Positions 25,089 through 33,782 of a DNA stretch of 64,000 nucleotides are shown one piece after another. This stretch comes from Streptomyces sp. CG 926 (GTDB lineage Bacteria > Actinomycetota > Actinomycetes > Streptomycetales > Streptomycetaceae), in NCBI RefSeq assembly GCF_003148825.1, contig NZ_QGGZ01000012.1:186001-250000 (forward strand), read 5' to 3'. Position 1 is the first letter of the stretch. Each line of letters opens with the position of its first letter. Made by a program: the position numbers and the translations under genes. The notes beneath the pieces were generated by a model. That model ran no database searches. It saw only the letters and a list, made by a program, of their open reading frames with translations, and was not told where the DNA came from.

Positions 25089-27434
25089 TCACGAGTTGGG
25101 CGTACCGACCGCCGCGGACGGCCTGATCGGCAGGCGGTTCACCGGGCGGCCCGTGGCCGCGCGGACCGCCGAGGCGATCGCCGCCGGGGTCGTCACCACC
25201 GGGACCGCGCTCGCCGCCTTCGCGCCGAACGGGGCCACCACGTCGCGCTCTTCGACCAGCTTGACGATGCGGACCGCCGGGGCGTCCAGCGCCGTCGGCA
25301 GGGCGTAGCCCGTCAGGTCCGGGTGGCGGATCAGGCCGGCGACCGAGCGGAGGTTCTCCGTCAGGGCCGCGCCCACGCCCTGGGTGACGCCCGCCTCGAT
25401 CCGGGCCTCCAGCTGACGGGGGTTCAGGATGCGGCCGACGTCCTGGGCCACCGCGAGTTCCACGACCCGCACCGAGCCCAGTTCGATGTCCACGTCCACC
25501 ACCGCGCGGATCGCGCAGAAGGCGAGGCCCACGAAGGCGTCGCCCTGGCCATCCGCGTCCAGGGGTTCCGTGGGGTGGGGGCGGCACTGGGCCGTGGCCC
25601 AGAGTTCCTTGCCCGCCATGGCCTCCGAGACCGACATCGAGAACGCGCCGTCGTACGACGTGATCCGACCGTCCTGGATCTGCAGGAGCTCCGTGGACAT
25701 GCCCAGCTTGTGGGCCATCGGTTGGAGGAGTTGGGTGCGGACCATCTTCGCCGCCCGCTCCACCGCGCCGCCGGACACCCACGTGTGGCGGCCGTGCGCC
25801 GATGCACCGGCCGGCGGCTGGTCCGTGTCCACCGGGGCCATGGTGACCTCGTCGACGCCCAGGACCTCCTGGACGATCTGGCGGGCCAACGTGGCGAAGC
25901 CCTGGCCGGTGTCGACGGCCGCGCAGATGACCGTGGCCGCGCCGCCCACCACCTTCACCGTGGCGGTGGAGACCTCGTCGGTCCCCTCCGCGCCGAGCAT
26001 GTGGACCATGCCGACGCCGTAGCCGACGCCGCGCCGTACCGCGCCCGGCTCGCCCGCACCCTCCGGGCCGCCCGGCAGCAGCCACTCGTCCTCCGGGGCG
26101 TCCTTGGGGAGGGCGGGCAGCTCGAAGTCGCGGACCGCGCCGAGCAGTTCCGCCACCGGGGCCGGGCAGGTGACCGTCTGGCCGGTCGGGAGGAGGTCGC
26201 CCGTCGCCAGGACGTTGCGCATGCGCAGTTCCGCGCCGTCGATGCCGAGAGCGGCCGCGAGCTTGTCCATCTGGCCCTCGTACGCGGCGCACACCTGCAT
26301 GGCGCCCTCGCCCCGGACGTGGCCCGACGGCGGGTTGTTGGTGCGTACCGCCCAGCCCTCGACGAAGGCGTGCGGGACGACGTACGGGCCGCACGCGAAC
26401 GCGACCGCCGCCGCCAGGGACTCCGAGGACGCGTCGGCGTACGCGCCTCCGTCCATCAGGATCTGTGCCTCGACCTTGACCAGGCGGCCCTCCGCGTCCG
26501 CGTGGTGGCGGTAGCGCAGCAGGGTCGGGTGCCGGTGGGTGTGGCCGAGGAAGGACTCCTCGCGGGTGGCGGCCAGCTTGACCGGGCAGCCCGTACGCAG
26601 CGCGAGCAGGCCGAGCGGGAGCTGGAAGGCGGCGTCCTCGCGGTCGGCCGTCGCGCCGGGCACGCCGGTGACCACCACGCGCACCCGGTCCGGCTCCAGT
26701 CCGAAGCAGGCGGCGGCCAGGTCGCGGTCGGTGTGCGGGTCGGTGGACGCGGTGTAGAGCTCCACGCCGCCGTCGGGGCGCGGTACGGCCAGTCCGGCCT
26801 CGGCGCCGATGGGCGCGGGGTCCTGGCGGCCGATCCGGTACAGGCCCTCGACCACGACCTCGCCGGTGGCCTCCGGGTCGCCGTAGCGCAGCGGGATGTG
26901 CCGGATCAGGTTGCCGTCGGGGTGCAGGGCGGGGGCGCCGAAGGACTGCTCGGGGTCGGTGACCGGGTCGAGGAGCTCGTACTCGACGGCGATCGCGGCG
27001 GCGGCGAGCCGGGCGGTGTCCGGGTGGTCGGCGGCGACGGCGGCGATGGCCTCGCCGTGGTGGCGTACGACGTCGTGCGCGAAGACCGGCCGGTCGGCGA
27101 TGCGGCGGCCGTGGGTGGTGGCGCCGGGCACGTCGGCGTGGGTGACGACGGCGCGGACGCCGGGCATCTCGGCGGCGGCCGTGGTGTCGATGGAGAGGAT
27201 CCGGGCGTGGGCGTGCGGGGAGCGCAGCACGGCGGCCCACAGGAGGCCTTCGGCCCACAGGTCGGCGGCGTAGGGGAAGGTGCCCTCGGTCTTGGCGCGG
27301 GTGTCCGCGGCCGGGACGGAGGCTCCGATGCCGCGCGGTTCCTGCGGCTCGGTCGCCTCGGGGCCGGGGGCCGCCATGGCCGTCACCGTGGGGTTGACCG
27401 TTGTCGTCGCCGTCGCCGCGTCCTGCCCGCTCAC
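25089..27434 (-). CDS. XDH/CoxL-like molybdopterin subunit with degenerate active-site motifs
   Basis: The 781-aa protein has the Ald_Xan_dh_C a/b hammerhead domain (about 45-150) and two MoCoBD domains after it. It keeps DGGAYAD, the RGEGAMQ loop (Arg of the RGFGG position) and DTGQGFATLARQI. Two hallmarks look altered by eye. The GGFGGK loop reads GVPGATADRED, and the C-terminal KxVGEPP motif, which carries the catalytic Glu of xanthine dehydrogenase, reads KAASAVPVV. It may be a diverged hydroxylase or catalytically impaired. GTG start at 27434 overlaps the Fe-S subunit stop (GTGA). Substrate cannot be named. Confidence 0.88.
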   Translation of the reverse strand: MSGQDAATATTTVNPTVTAMAAPGPEATEPQEPRGIGASVPAADTRAKTEGTFPYAADLWAEGLLWAAVLRSPHAHARILSIDTTAAAEMPGVRAVVTHADVPGATTHGRRIADRPVFAHDVVRHHGEAIAAVAADHPDTARLAAAAIAVEYELLDPVTDPEQSFGAPALHPDGNLIRHIPLRYGDPEATGEVVVEGLYRIGRQDPAPIGAEAGLAVPRPDGGVELYTASTDPHTDRDLAAACFGLEPDRVRVVVTGVPGATADREDAAFQLPLGLLALRTGCPVKLAATREESFLGHTHRHPTLLRYRHHADAEGRLVKVEAQILMDGGAYADASSESLAAAVAFACGPYVVPHAFVEGWAVRTNNPPSGHVRGEGAMQVCAAYEGQMDKLAAALGIDGAELRMRNVLATGDLLPTGQTVTCPAPVAELLGAVRDFELPALPKDAPEDEWLLPGGPEGAGEPGAVRRGVGYGVGMVHMLGAEGTDEVSTATVKVVGGAATVICAAVDTGQGFATLARQIVQEVLGVDEVTMAPVDTDQPPAGASAHGRHTWVSGGAVERAAKMVRTQLLQPMAHKLGMSTELLQIQDGRITSYDGAFSMSVSEAMAGKELWATAQCRPHPTEPLDADGQGDAFVGLAFCAIRAVVDVDIELGSVRVVELAVAQDVGRILNPRQLEARIEAGVTQGVGAALTENLRSVAGLIRHPDLTGYALPTALDAPAVRIVKLVEERDVVAPFGAKAASAVPVVTTPAAIASAVRAATGRPVNRLPIRPSAAVGTPNS

Positions 27435-29635
27435 GCCGTGCCTCCGTGGTGGATGCCGCCCTCGCCGGGCGCTGCCTGGTGCGGGATGCGCGGCTCCGAA
27501 GCGCCCGGGCCCGGGGCGGTCGGCTCCGCGGCCGCCGCCTCGCGCTCGGCGACGACCTCGCGCACGGCGTCGACGACCCCCGCGTAGCCGGAGCAGCGGC
27601 AGAGGTTGCCGCACAGGGCTTGGCGGGTCTCCAGCTCGCTGGGGGCGTGATTGCCCTCCAGCAGGTCGTGGATGGTCATGGCCATGCCGGGAATGCAGAA
27701 CCCGCACTGCACCCCGCCCGACCTGCACAACGCCTGCTGGACGTCCGAGAGTTCCCCGTTCGTCGCGAGCCCCTCGACGGTGCGGACCTCGCTGCCGGCG
27801 GCCGTCGCGGCCGGTACCAGGCAGGAGGCCACGAGCCGGCCGTCGACCTGCACGGCGCAGGCGCCGCATTCGCCCTGCGAGCAGCCGTCCTTGGCGCCGG
27901 CGAGGCCGAGGCGCTCGCGCAGCACGTACAGGAGGGATTCGCCGATCCAGGCACCGGTGACGGGCCTGTCGGCGCCGTTGACGCGCAGGACGTAGGAGGC
28001 CGACGGGTGCTCGTGATGGGCGACGGCCCCGGCGGTCGCCTCTTCCTCGTACGTCGCCACCTCGACCGGGAGACCTCGGCCGCTCTCCTCGTCCGGGAGT
28101 GCGCCCTCGCTGTCGGCGGCGTCCTCGGTCGGCGTGCGGTCGGCCGGGGGCTCCTGCGCGGCCGGCCCGTCCCCGTGACCGGGGTCGACCTCCGCGGCGG
28201 CGGACTCCGCCTCGTGCGCGGCCTCGTACCCGGCCTCGGGCCCGGGCTCCGGCGCGTGACCGAACGCGGTGAACCCCTGGCCGTCGGTGCCGCCGGCGCC
28301 GCCGGGCTGCGCGGTCTCGGCGGCCGGCGCCTGGGCGCGCACCCCGCCGAAGAGATCCAGCTCGGGGGAAGCCACCGGATGCGGCTCCGGGTCGGCGACG
28401 GGGGCGGCCGGGGCTGCGGCCGGCTCGGCGTACCCGGCCTGCTCCGCGTACCCGGCGTACTCGCCCTGAACCATGTGCCCCGTGTGACCCGTGTGCCCCG
28501 CGTGACCCACATGCCCGGCGTACTCGCCCTGGACGGTGTGCTCGGCGTGTTCGGCGTGCTCGGCGTGCTCCGTGCGGTCGGTGTGCTCCGGGTGCTCCGT
28601 GTGGCCCGCGTGGTCCGCGGTCCTGGCGCCCTCGGCCTGCTCCGCCGCCGGGCCGTGCGCGGCCTCGATGTCGTGCGGGGCGTGGTGCACCGGCTCGCCC
28701 TCGGGCAGGGCGGTGCCCACCCCGGGGCCGCCCAGCACCCGCGGCCCACGTCCGGCGGCGCCCACTCCGGGCCCGCCGAGCAGCCGCCCGGCGGCGTGCG
28801 CGGTCGCGGCGGCGGCCGCCGAAGCGGCCGCGGCCTCGTCCGTGCCGGGCAGCACACCGGCTGCGGCACCGGCGGCGCCGGCGGCAGCGCCGTTGTCCGT
28901 GTTCGGGTCCCCGGCCGGCTGCTGCGTCAGGTACGCCCACGGCGCCGGGGCGCCGCCCGGCAGCGTCGCCGGGGCCTGGCTCCAGTCGGCGTCCAGAGCG
29001 CCCGGCCGGTAGTCGTTCGACTGCTCGGGCAGGGCGTCGTAGTCGGGCACGACCCACTGCCCGGTCGCCGGACCGGCCTGCTCGGGCTCGTGCGCCGCCT
29101 CCGGGAAGCGCCACTCCGCCGTCGCACTGGGATCGGTCACCGGCTGCTCGGTCACCGGCTGCTCGGGCTCCGCCTGGGCGAACGCCGCCGCGACCGACGC
29201 CGGGATCGGGATCGACGCCGGGATCGGGATCGACGCCGGGATCGGCCCGCCCACGGACCCGGACCCCAGGCCCTGACCGGCGCCCTGACCGGCGCCGTGA
29301 CCCGTACCGCCGGCACCGGCGCCACCGGCACCGGTCGGATCGGTCTGCGCCGAGCCCGCGCCGGCTTCCGGCCACTGCACCGGGATCGCCCACGTCCCGG
29401 TGGCCGCCGGATCCGTACTGGCCGAGCCGAGCGGCACGATCATCGGCGGCGGCACGTAGCCGTGCCCGGGGGCCGCGAGCGGCTCCCCGGTGCCGAGCGC
29501 GTCCAGCATGTCCTGCGGCAGTTTCACGAAGGCCGTGGCGTCCGAGTCGTACTCGCCGCCCTGCGGGACCGGTTCCCAGCCCCAGCCCGCCGCGCCGTTC
29601 CCCTGGGTCACGTTCTCGTTCTCGTTCTCGCTCAT
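27431..29635 (-). CDS. 2Fe-2S subunit of XDH-like enzyme with 545-aa N-terminal extension
   Basis: The C-terminal part (about 546-705) is a standard two-cluster XDH/CoxS-type protein: CSQGECGACAVQ plus a later Cys for the plant-type cluster, then CGFC and CGNLCRC for the second. Ahead of it are 545 residues of low-complexity Ala/Pro/Glu/His sequence, including HAEHAEHAEHTVQGEYAG-type repeats (DNA about 28430-28580) and IPIPAS repeats (about 29200-29240). Normal subunits are 150-200 aa. The far start is supported by its ATGA overlap with the FAD gene and an unbroken frame. The tail's role is unknown. Confidence 0.85.
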   Translation of the reverse strand: MSENENENVTQGNGAAGWGWEPVPQGGEYDSDATAFVKLPQDMLDALGTGEPLAAPGHGYVPPPMIVPLGSASTDPAATGTWAIPVQWPEAGAGSAQTDPTGAGGAGAGGTGHGAGQGAGQGLGSGSVGGPIPASIPIPASIPIPASVAAAFAQAEPEQPVTEQPVTDPSATAEWRFPEAAHEPEQAGPATGQWVVPDYDALPEQSNDYRPGALDADWSQAPATLPGGAPAPWAYLTQQPAGDPNTDNGAAAGAAGAAAGVLPGTDEAAAASAAAAATAHAAGRLLGGPGVGAAGRGPRVLGGPGVGTALPEGEPVHHAPHDIEAAHGPAAEQAEGARTADHAGHTEHPEHTDRTEHAEHAEHAEHTVQGEYAGHVGHAGHTGHTGHMVQGEYAGYAEQAGYAEPAAAPAAPVADPEPHPVASPELDLFGGVRAQAPAAETAQPGGAGGTDGQGFTAFGHAPEPGPEAGYEAAHEAESAAAEVDPGHGDGPAAQEPPADRTPTEDAADSEGALPDEESGRGLPVEVATYEEEATAGAVAHHEHPSASYVLRVNGADRPVTGAWIGESLLYVLRERLGLAGAKDGCSQGECGACAVQVDGRLVASCLVPAATAAGSEVRTVEGLATNGELSDVQQALCRSGGVQCGFCIPGMAMTIHDLLEGNHAPSELETRQALCGNLCRCSGYAGVVDAVREVVAEREAAAAEPTAPGPGASEPRIPHQAAPGEGGIHHGGTA

Positions 29636-30540
29636 GAGGTCAGCGCCCTCCCGAGGGCCCTGCGCGCCAGCACGGCCACCGTACGCCGCAGATGCAGTAC
29701 TCCGGGAGCCACCGGCTCACCCTGGTCGGGTACGCACGCGGCCGCGACGTACTCGCCGAAGGCCTCCAGCGCCTCGGGGGCCAAGGTCCGCCCGCCGTCC
29801 CAGTCGATCAGCGAGGCCACCCACTGCTCGGCCTCCAGCGGCCGCAGCGGCATCGGGGCGACCGCGCCGATGGCGCAGCGCACGCCCCGGCGCGCGGGGT
29901 CCAGGACGAGCCCCACGGACGCCACGGCACGCCCCGGCCCGGTGCGACCGGTGGCCTTCAGGAACACCTGCGGTGCGTGCAGCAGCGGCACCCGCACGAA
30001 GCCGATCAGCTCGCCGGGCCGCAGCATCTCCCGCCCGGCCAGCAGGTACGACACCGGGATCTCCCGCTGCCCGCCCGGGCCGACGATGACGAGTACGGCC
30101 TCCAGCGCGGCCAGCACGGGCAGGGCGTCGCCCGTGGGCGCGGCGGTGGCGATGTTGCCGCCGAGGGTGCCCGCGTTGCGGATCTGCGGGGGGCCCGCGG
30201 CCCGGGCCGCGGCCGCCAGGGCGGGGATCAGAGCGGCGAAATCCGGCCGTCCCATCCGGGCGTGCGTGAGGCCCGCGCCGAGCAGCGCGTGGCCGTCCTG
30301 GTACTGCCAGCCGCGGATCTCGTTGATCCGGCCCAGGCCCACCAGTGCGGCGGGCCGCAGCAGCCCGGCGTTGACGGCGGCCATCAGGTCGGTGCCGCCG
30401 GCGACCGGCACGGCGGCGGGCATGGCGGTGAGCGCCGCCACGGCCTCGTCGAGCGAGGCCGGCAGCGTCACGGACTGCGCCGCCTGCGGGCCGTGCGGCC
30501 CCTGAGGTGAATCCAGTGCGTGCGGTGCGTGCGTGGTCAA
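29632..30540 (-). CDS. FAD-binding subunit of XDH-like enzyme
   Basis: The 302-aa protein has the CoxM/XdhB FAD domain (FAD_binding_5), with PVAGGTDLMAAVNAG and NAGTLGGNIATAAPTGDALPVL as the two flavin-binding signatures, and a CO_deh_flav_C domain after about 180. It carries electrons between the Fe-S subunit and an external acceptor. It is the first gene of a three-gene operon joined by 4-nt overlaps. No ATG is available at the N-terminus. The TTG at 30540, preceded by GGAAGGGG, gives the expected length. Confidence 0.9.
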   Translation of the reverse strand: MTTHAPHALDSPQGPHGPQAAQSVTLPASLDEAVAALTAMPAAVPVAGGTDLMAAVNAGLLRPAALVGLGRINEIRGWQYQDGHALLGAGLTHARMGRPDFAALIPALAAAARAAGPPQIRNAGTLGGNIATAAPTGDALPVLAALEAVLVIVGPGGQREIPVSYLLAGREMLRPGELIGFVRVPLLHAPQVFLKATGRTGPGRAVASVGLVLDPARRGVRCAIGAVAPMPLRPLEAEQWVASLIDWDGGRTLAPEALEAFGEYVAAACVPDQGEPVAPGVLHLRRTVAVLARRALGRALTS

Positions 30541-30756
30541 CCCAGCTGCCCCTTCCCGATGTCCCGGTTCCGGCGCTCACGCCTGTTCCGCCGTACGGTA
30601 CGTGCTCACCGCCGGGACGTGGCAACTCTGGCACATCTTCCGGGCCGCCCGGCGCGAGGGTCGGCCCGCTGCGCCCGGCCCCGGGCGCGGTGTCCCGTAC
30701 GGGTCGTACGGCCCTGTCGCGCCGCCTTCGGCGACCCTTCTCCCCGATTGCCCGAT

Positions 30757-30776
30757 TTTCCCTGTATCGAGGGAAA
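30757..30776. promoter_or_regulatory. TTTCCCT dyad in XDH/GH20 intergenic region
   Basis: TTTCCCT-GTATCG-AGGGAAA is a 7-bp perfect inverted repeat in the 295-bp gap between the GH20 gene's 3' end and the XDH-like operon. It is 217 bp upstream of the operon start, in the most AT-rich part of the gap. It could be an operator or the GH20 terminator hairpin; it lacks a T-run. No gene is seen in the gap. Confidence 0.35.
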
Positions 30777-30835
30777 TTGAGGCAGAGTTCCCCTCCCGTT
30801 CCCTTTCGGTTCCGGTCGGCATCGTCACCCACCTG

Positions 30836-32473
30836 TCACACGTTCGGGGGCGCGCCGTCGATCGATCGCCCCCGTACCCCGGGCCGTCGCTGTCGCGGCA
30901 ACGGGCCGCCCGGCGGCCGGTAATCGACCCCCTGCGCGGCCAACCGCGCGTAGTGCGCGGCCATCCGCCCCTCGAACCACGCGAAGTCGCGCTCCGCCGG
31001 CTCGGGCTGCCACGACCACACCACCTCGGCGAAGGCCACCAGTCGTGGGAACACCTGGTAGTCGACCCGGTCCTGGTTCTCCATCACCTCGGTCCAGACG
31101 TTGGCCTGCGCGCCCAGCACCCGGGCGGCGGCCTCCGGCGACAGCTTCGGCGGCACCGGCTCGAAGCGGTAGACGTCCTCCAGCGAGCGCACGTACCCGA
31201 TGGGCATCGGCTCGTCCGGGCCGCCCGCCTGCCGGTGGTCCAGGTACACCTGCTGCTCGGGGCACATGACCACGTCGTGCCCGGCCTCGGCGGCGGCGAT
31301 CCCGCCCGCGTAGCCGCGCCAGGAGGACACGGCGGCGCCCTCGGCGAGCCCGCCCTCCAGGATCTCGTCCCAGCCGATCAGCCGCCGCCCGCGCGCCGTG
31401 AGCCAGCCGTCGAAGTGCCGGACGAACCAGGACTGCAGCCCGTCCTCCCCGTCCACGCCCAGCTCGCGGATCCGCTCCTGGGCGACCGCGGAGGCCTTCC
31501 ACTGCGTCTTGGGGCATTCGTCCCCGCCCACGTGCACGAAGGGTGAGACCTCCACCGGGAACAGTTCCAGCAGTTCCTCGAAGACCCCCTCGTAGAAGCG
31601 CAGCACGGCCTCGGTGGGCGCGAGCACGTTCTCGGTGATCCCCCAGTCGTCCCACACCCCGAGCGCCGCGGTGTCGACGACGTCGGTGTTGCCCAGCTCT
31701 GGGTACGCGGCGATCGCGGCCTGCGAATGCCCCGGTACGTCGATCTCCGGGACCACCCGGACGTGCCGCTCGGCGGCGTAGGCGACGATCTCGCGGATGT
31801 CGTCCTGGGTGTAGTACCCGCCGTGCGGGGTCTCGTTCCACAGCGGCGAGGCCCGGTGCCCCCAGCGGCTGCGCGGGCGCCACCCGCCGACCTCGGTCAG
31901 TCGCGGGTGGCGCTTGATCTCGATCCGCCAGCCCTGGTCGTCGGTCAGGTGCAGGTGCAGCACGTTGAGCTTGTGGGCGGCGAGCAGGTCGATGTAGCGC
32001 AGCACGCCGTCCTTGGGCATGAAGTGCCGGGCCACGTCCAACATCATCCCGCGCCAGCCGAACCGCGGGCCGTCCACGACCGACGCGTACGGCAGGTTCC
32101 ACGCGCGGCCGGGCAGCGGCGCCCTGCGGTACGCGTCGGGCCCGAGCAGCTGACGCAGCGTCTGGGCGCCCCAGAACAGCCCGGCGGCGCTCGCTCCCGT
32201 CAGCTCCGCCCCGTCCGGGCCGATGTCGAGGCGGTACGACTCCGGTCCCCGGTCCCCCTCGACGTCCGGGTCGATGCGCAGCCGCAGCTGCGCGCTCACG
32301 CCGGCCGTGGCGGCGGGCAGCTCCCAGCCGGTGGCCGCCGCCAGCTCCCGCCGCAGCCAGCGCGCGGTCGTTCCGGTCCCCGGGCCGGCGTCGAGGAGCG
32401 GCTGGGGGCCGAACGCGAAGCGGCGGCCGCCCTCGTCGAGCAGTACGACCTGAGGTGCGGGGATCAAGTCCAT
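30836..32473 (-). CDS. GH20 beta-N-acetylhexosaminidase
   Basis: The 545-aa enzyme has a GH20b N-terminal domain and the GH20 barrel. The catalytic pair Asp318-Glu319 lies in HVGGDECPKTQW, and HLHLTDDQGWRIEIK and DVPGHSQA are further signature blocks. It removes terminal N-acetylglucosamine or N-acetylgalactosamine, for instance from chitobiose, by substrate-assisted catalysis. No signal peptide is visible, so it is probably cytosolic and acts on imported disaccharides. ATG at 32473. Confidence 0.95.
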   Translation of the reverse strand: MDLIPAPQVVLLDEGGRRFAFGPQPLLDAGPGTGTTARWLRRELAAATGWELPAATAGVSAQLRLRIDPDVEGDRGPESYRLDIGPDGAELTGASAAGLFWGAQTLRQLLGPDAYRRAPLPGRAWNLPYASVVDGPRFGWRGMMLDVARHFMPKDGVLRYIDLLAAHKLNVLHLHLTDDQGWRIEIKRHPRLTEVGGWRPRSRWGHRASPLWNETPHGGYYTQDDIREIVAYAAERHVRVVPEIDVPGHSQAAIAAYPELGNTDVVDTAALGVWDDWGITENVLAPTEAVLRFYEGVFEELLELFPVEVSPFVHVGGDECPKTQWKASAVAQERIRELGVDGEDGLQSWFVRHFDGWLTARGRRLIGWDEILEGGLAEGAAVSSWRGYAGGIAAAEAGHDVVMCPEQQVYLDHRQAGGPDEPMPIGYVRSLEDVYRFEPVPPKLSPEAAARVLGAQANVWTEVMENQDRVDYQVFPRLVAFAEVVWSWQPEPAERDFAWFEGRMAAHYARLAAQGVDYRPPGGPLPRQRRPGVRGRSIDGAPPNV

Positions 32474-32502
32474 GCGTCAGCCCTTCACGACCGCGTGCAC
32501 GT

Positions 32503-32519
32503 GTTGCGTCCTGCGCAAC
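32503..32519. promoter_or_regulatory. GTTGCG/CGCAAC operator-like dyad upstream of GH20
   Basis: GTTGCG-TCCTG-CGCAAC lies 30-46 bp upstream of the hexosaminidase start. The spacing and sequence resemble binding sites of LacI- or ROK-type sugar repressors. No DasR-type TGGTCTAGACCA site was found there. Confidence 0.4.
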
Positions 32520-32576
32520 GCTCGTTCCGCAGGGCGCTCGTCGCGCCGACCCTAACGCGCCGTGCGGGCACGGCAA

Positions 32577-32611
32577 AGACCCCCGGACGCGCTGTGGCAC
32601 GCCGGGGGTCT
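32577..32611 (-). terminator. terminator of the DUF3039 gene
   Basis: AGACCCCCGG (32577-32586) pairs with CCGGGGGTCT (32602-32611) around a 15-nt loop. It lies just past the DUF3039 stop at 32646 and before the GH20 promoter. Confidence 0.7.
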
Positions 32612-32645
32612 CGGTCCCGCGGAAGAAGGAGGGCCGGGGGGCGGA

Positions 32646-32930
32646 CTACTTGTCCTTGCCGCCCTTGTCCTTGTCCCCACCGGGGCCCATGGACTCGTAG
32701 ATCTCCTTGCACATGGGGCAGACCGGGTACTTCTTCGGGTCCCGGCCCGGTACCCAGACCTTGCCGCAGAGCGCGACGACGGGGGTCCCGTCGAGCGCGC
32801 TCGCCATGATCTTGTCCTTCTGGACGTAGTGGGCGAAGCGCTCGTGGTCGCCGTCACCGTGCGACACCTGCGGCGTCGGCTCTACGAGGGTCCCCGTGCC
32901 AGTCCCGCGCTCGGGCTCAAGAGTGCTCAT
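32646..32930 (-). CDS. DUF3039 zinc-ribbon-like protein
   Basis: The 94-aa protein is conserved in actinobacteria as DUF3039. It has an N-terminal HERFAHYVQKDKIMAS segment and a putative zinc site CGKVWVPGRDPKKYPVCPMC, where the Cys and perhaps the His could bind metal. A Lys/Gly/Asp-rich tail ends it. Function is unknown. ATG at 32930; YqgE lies 28 bp upstream on the same strand, so they may be one transcript. Confidence 0.88.
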   Translation of the reverse strand: MSTLEPERGTGTGTLVEPTPQVSHGDGDHERFAHYVQKDKIMASALDGTPVVALCGKVWVPGRDPKKYPVCPMCKEIYESMGPGGDKDKGGKDK

Positions 32931-32958
32931 GGACCCAGGGTACTTAACCCCGCGGCAG

Positions 32959-33519
32959 TCAGTTGAGCGACGGGTCGTCCGGATAGGTGGCGACCATCGC
33001 GAGGTCGCTGCGCTGGCGGCGCAGCACCGCCCGCCAGAGCCGCTCCGGATCCGGGAAGGACACGTCCCCGGGCTCCGACTCGACCACGTACCAGGCGCCC
33101 TCGCCGAGCTCCGTCTCCAGCTGACCGGGTCCCCAGCCGGAGTAGCCCGCGAAGATCCGTAGGCCGCCCAGGGCCGCGGCCAGCAGCTCCGGCGGCATCT
33201 CCAGGTCGACCAGTCCGATCGCCCCGTGCACGCGGCGCCAGCCGAGCGGGCCCTCCTCGCCCGGGATCACCGCGAGCCCCAGGGCCGAGTCCATGGCCAC
33301 CGGCCCGCCCTGGAAGACCACACCGGGCGAGCCGGCCAGGGGCGCCCACGGCAGCAGGACGTCGCCGACGCCGACGGGGGTCGGCCTGTTCAGGACCACG
33401 CCGAGGGAGCCCTGCTCGTCGTGGTCGAGCAGCAGCACGACCGCGCGGTCGAAATTCGGGTCCGCGAGGGCGGGGGTGGCCACGAGCAGCCGCCCTGTGA
33501 GGGAGGACACCTCGGTCAT
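32959..33519 (-). CDS. YqgE/AlgH family protein
   Basis: The 186-aa protein is a UPF0301/AlgH member: LTGRLLVATPALADPNFDRAVVLLLDHD, NRPT and the later FAGYSGWGPGQLETELGEGAWYVV blocks are family signatures (each seen in short pieces). The fold is known but its biochemical role is not settled. ATG at 33519 is preferred to far-upstream frames. It is divergent from murA across 263 bp, which must hold both promoters. Confidence 0.93.
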   Translation of the reverse strand: MTEVSSLTGRLLVATPALADPNFDRAVVLLLDHDEQGSLGVVLNRPTPVGVGDVLLPWAPLAGSPGVVFQGGPVAMDSALGLAVIPGEEGPLGWRRVHGAIGLVDLEMPPELLAAALGGLRIFAGYSGWGPGQLETELGEGAWYVVESEPGDVSFPDPERLWRAVLRRQRSDLAMVATYPDDPSLN

Positions 33520-33782
33520 GCCGCCATGATCCCGCACATCCACCGATTCCGGGGAGCGCGCGCAAAGATCGGATCGATCGCAGCTCAGGGCGCACGGCAG
33601 CAGCGAGGAGCGCGCACGGACGGCGTAGGCGGAACGCAACGCTCCGCCATGTGGTGGATACGGAGGGTGTTGTGCCGAATTCATGACAGTCCTACGGCCA
33701 CGTCGGCCTTACGAACAAGGGGGTGGTGGCCCTTACCCTTTTCCCTGGCCCCCTGCCCACCCCTCTCCGGAACGCGAGATTC

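Noticed and set aside
30604..30835. Small gene in the XDH/GH20 gap
   Set aside because: Open frames there lack a ribosome site and are Arg/Pro-rich without conservation signals.
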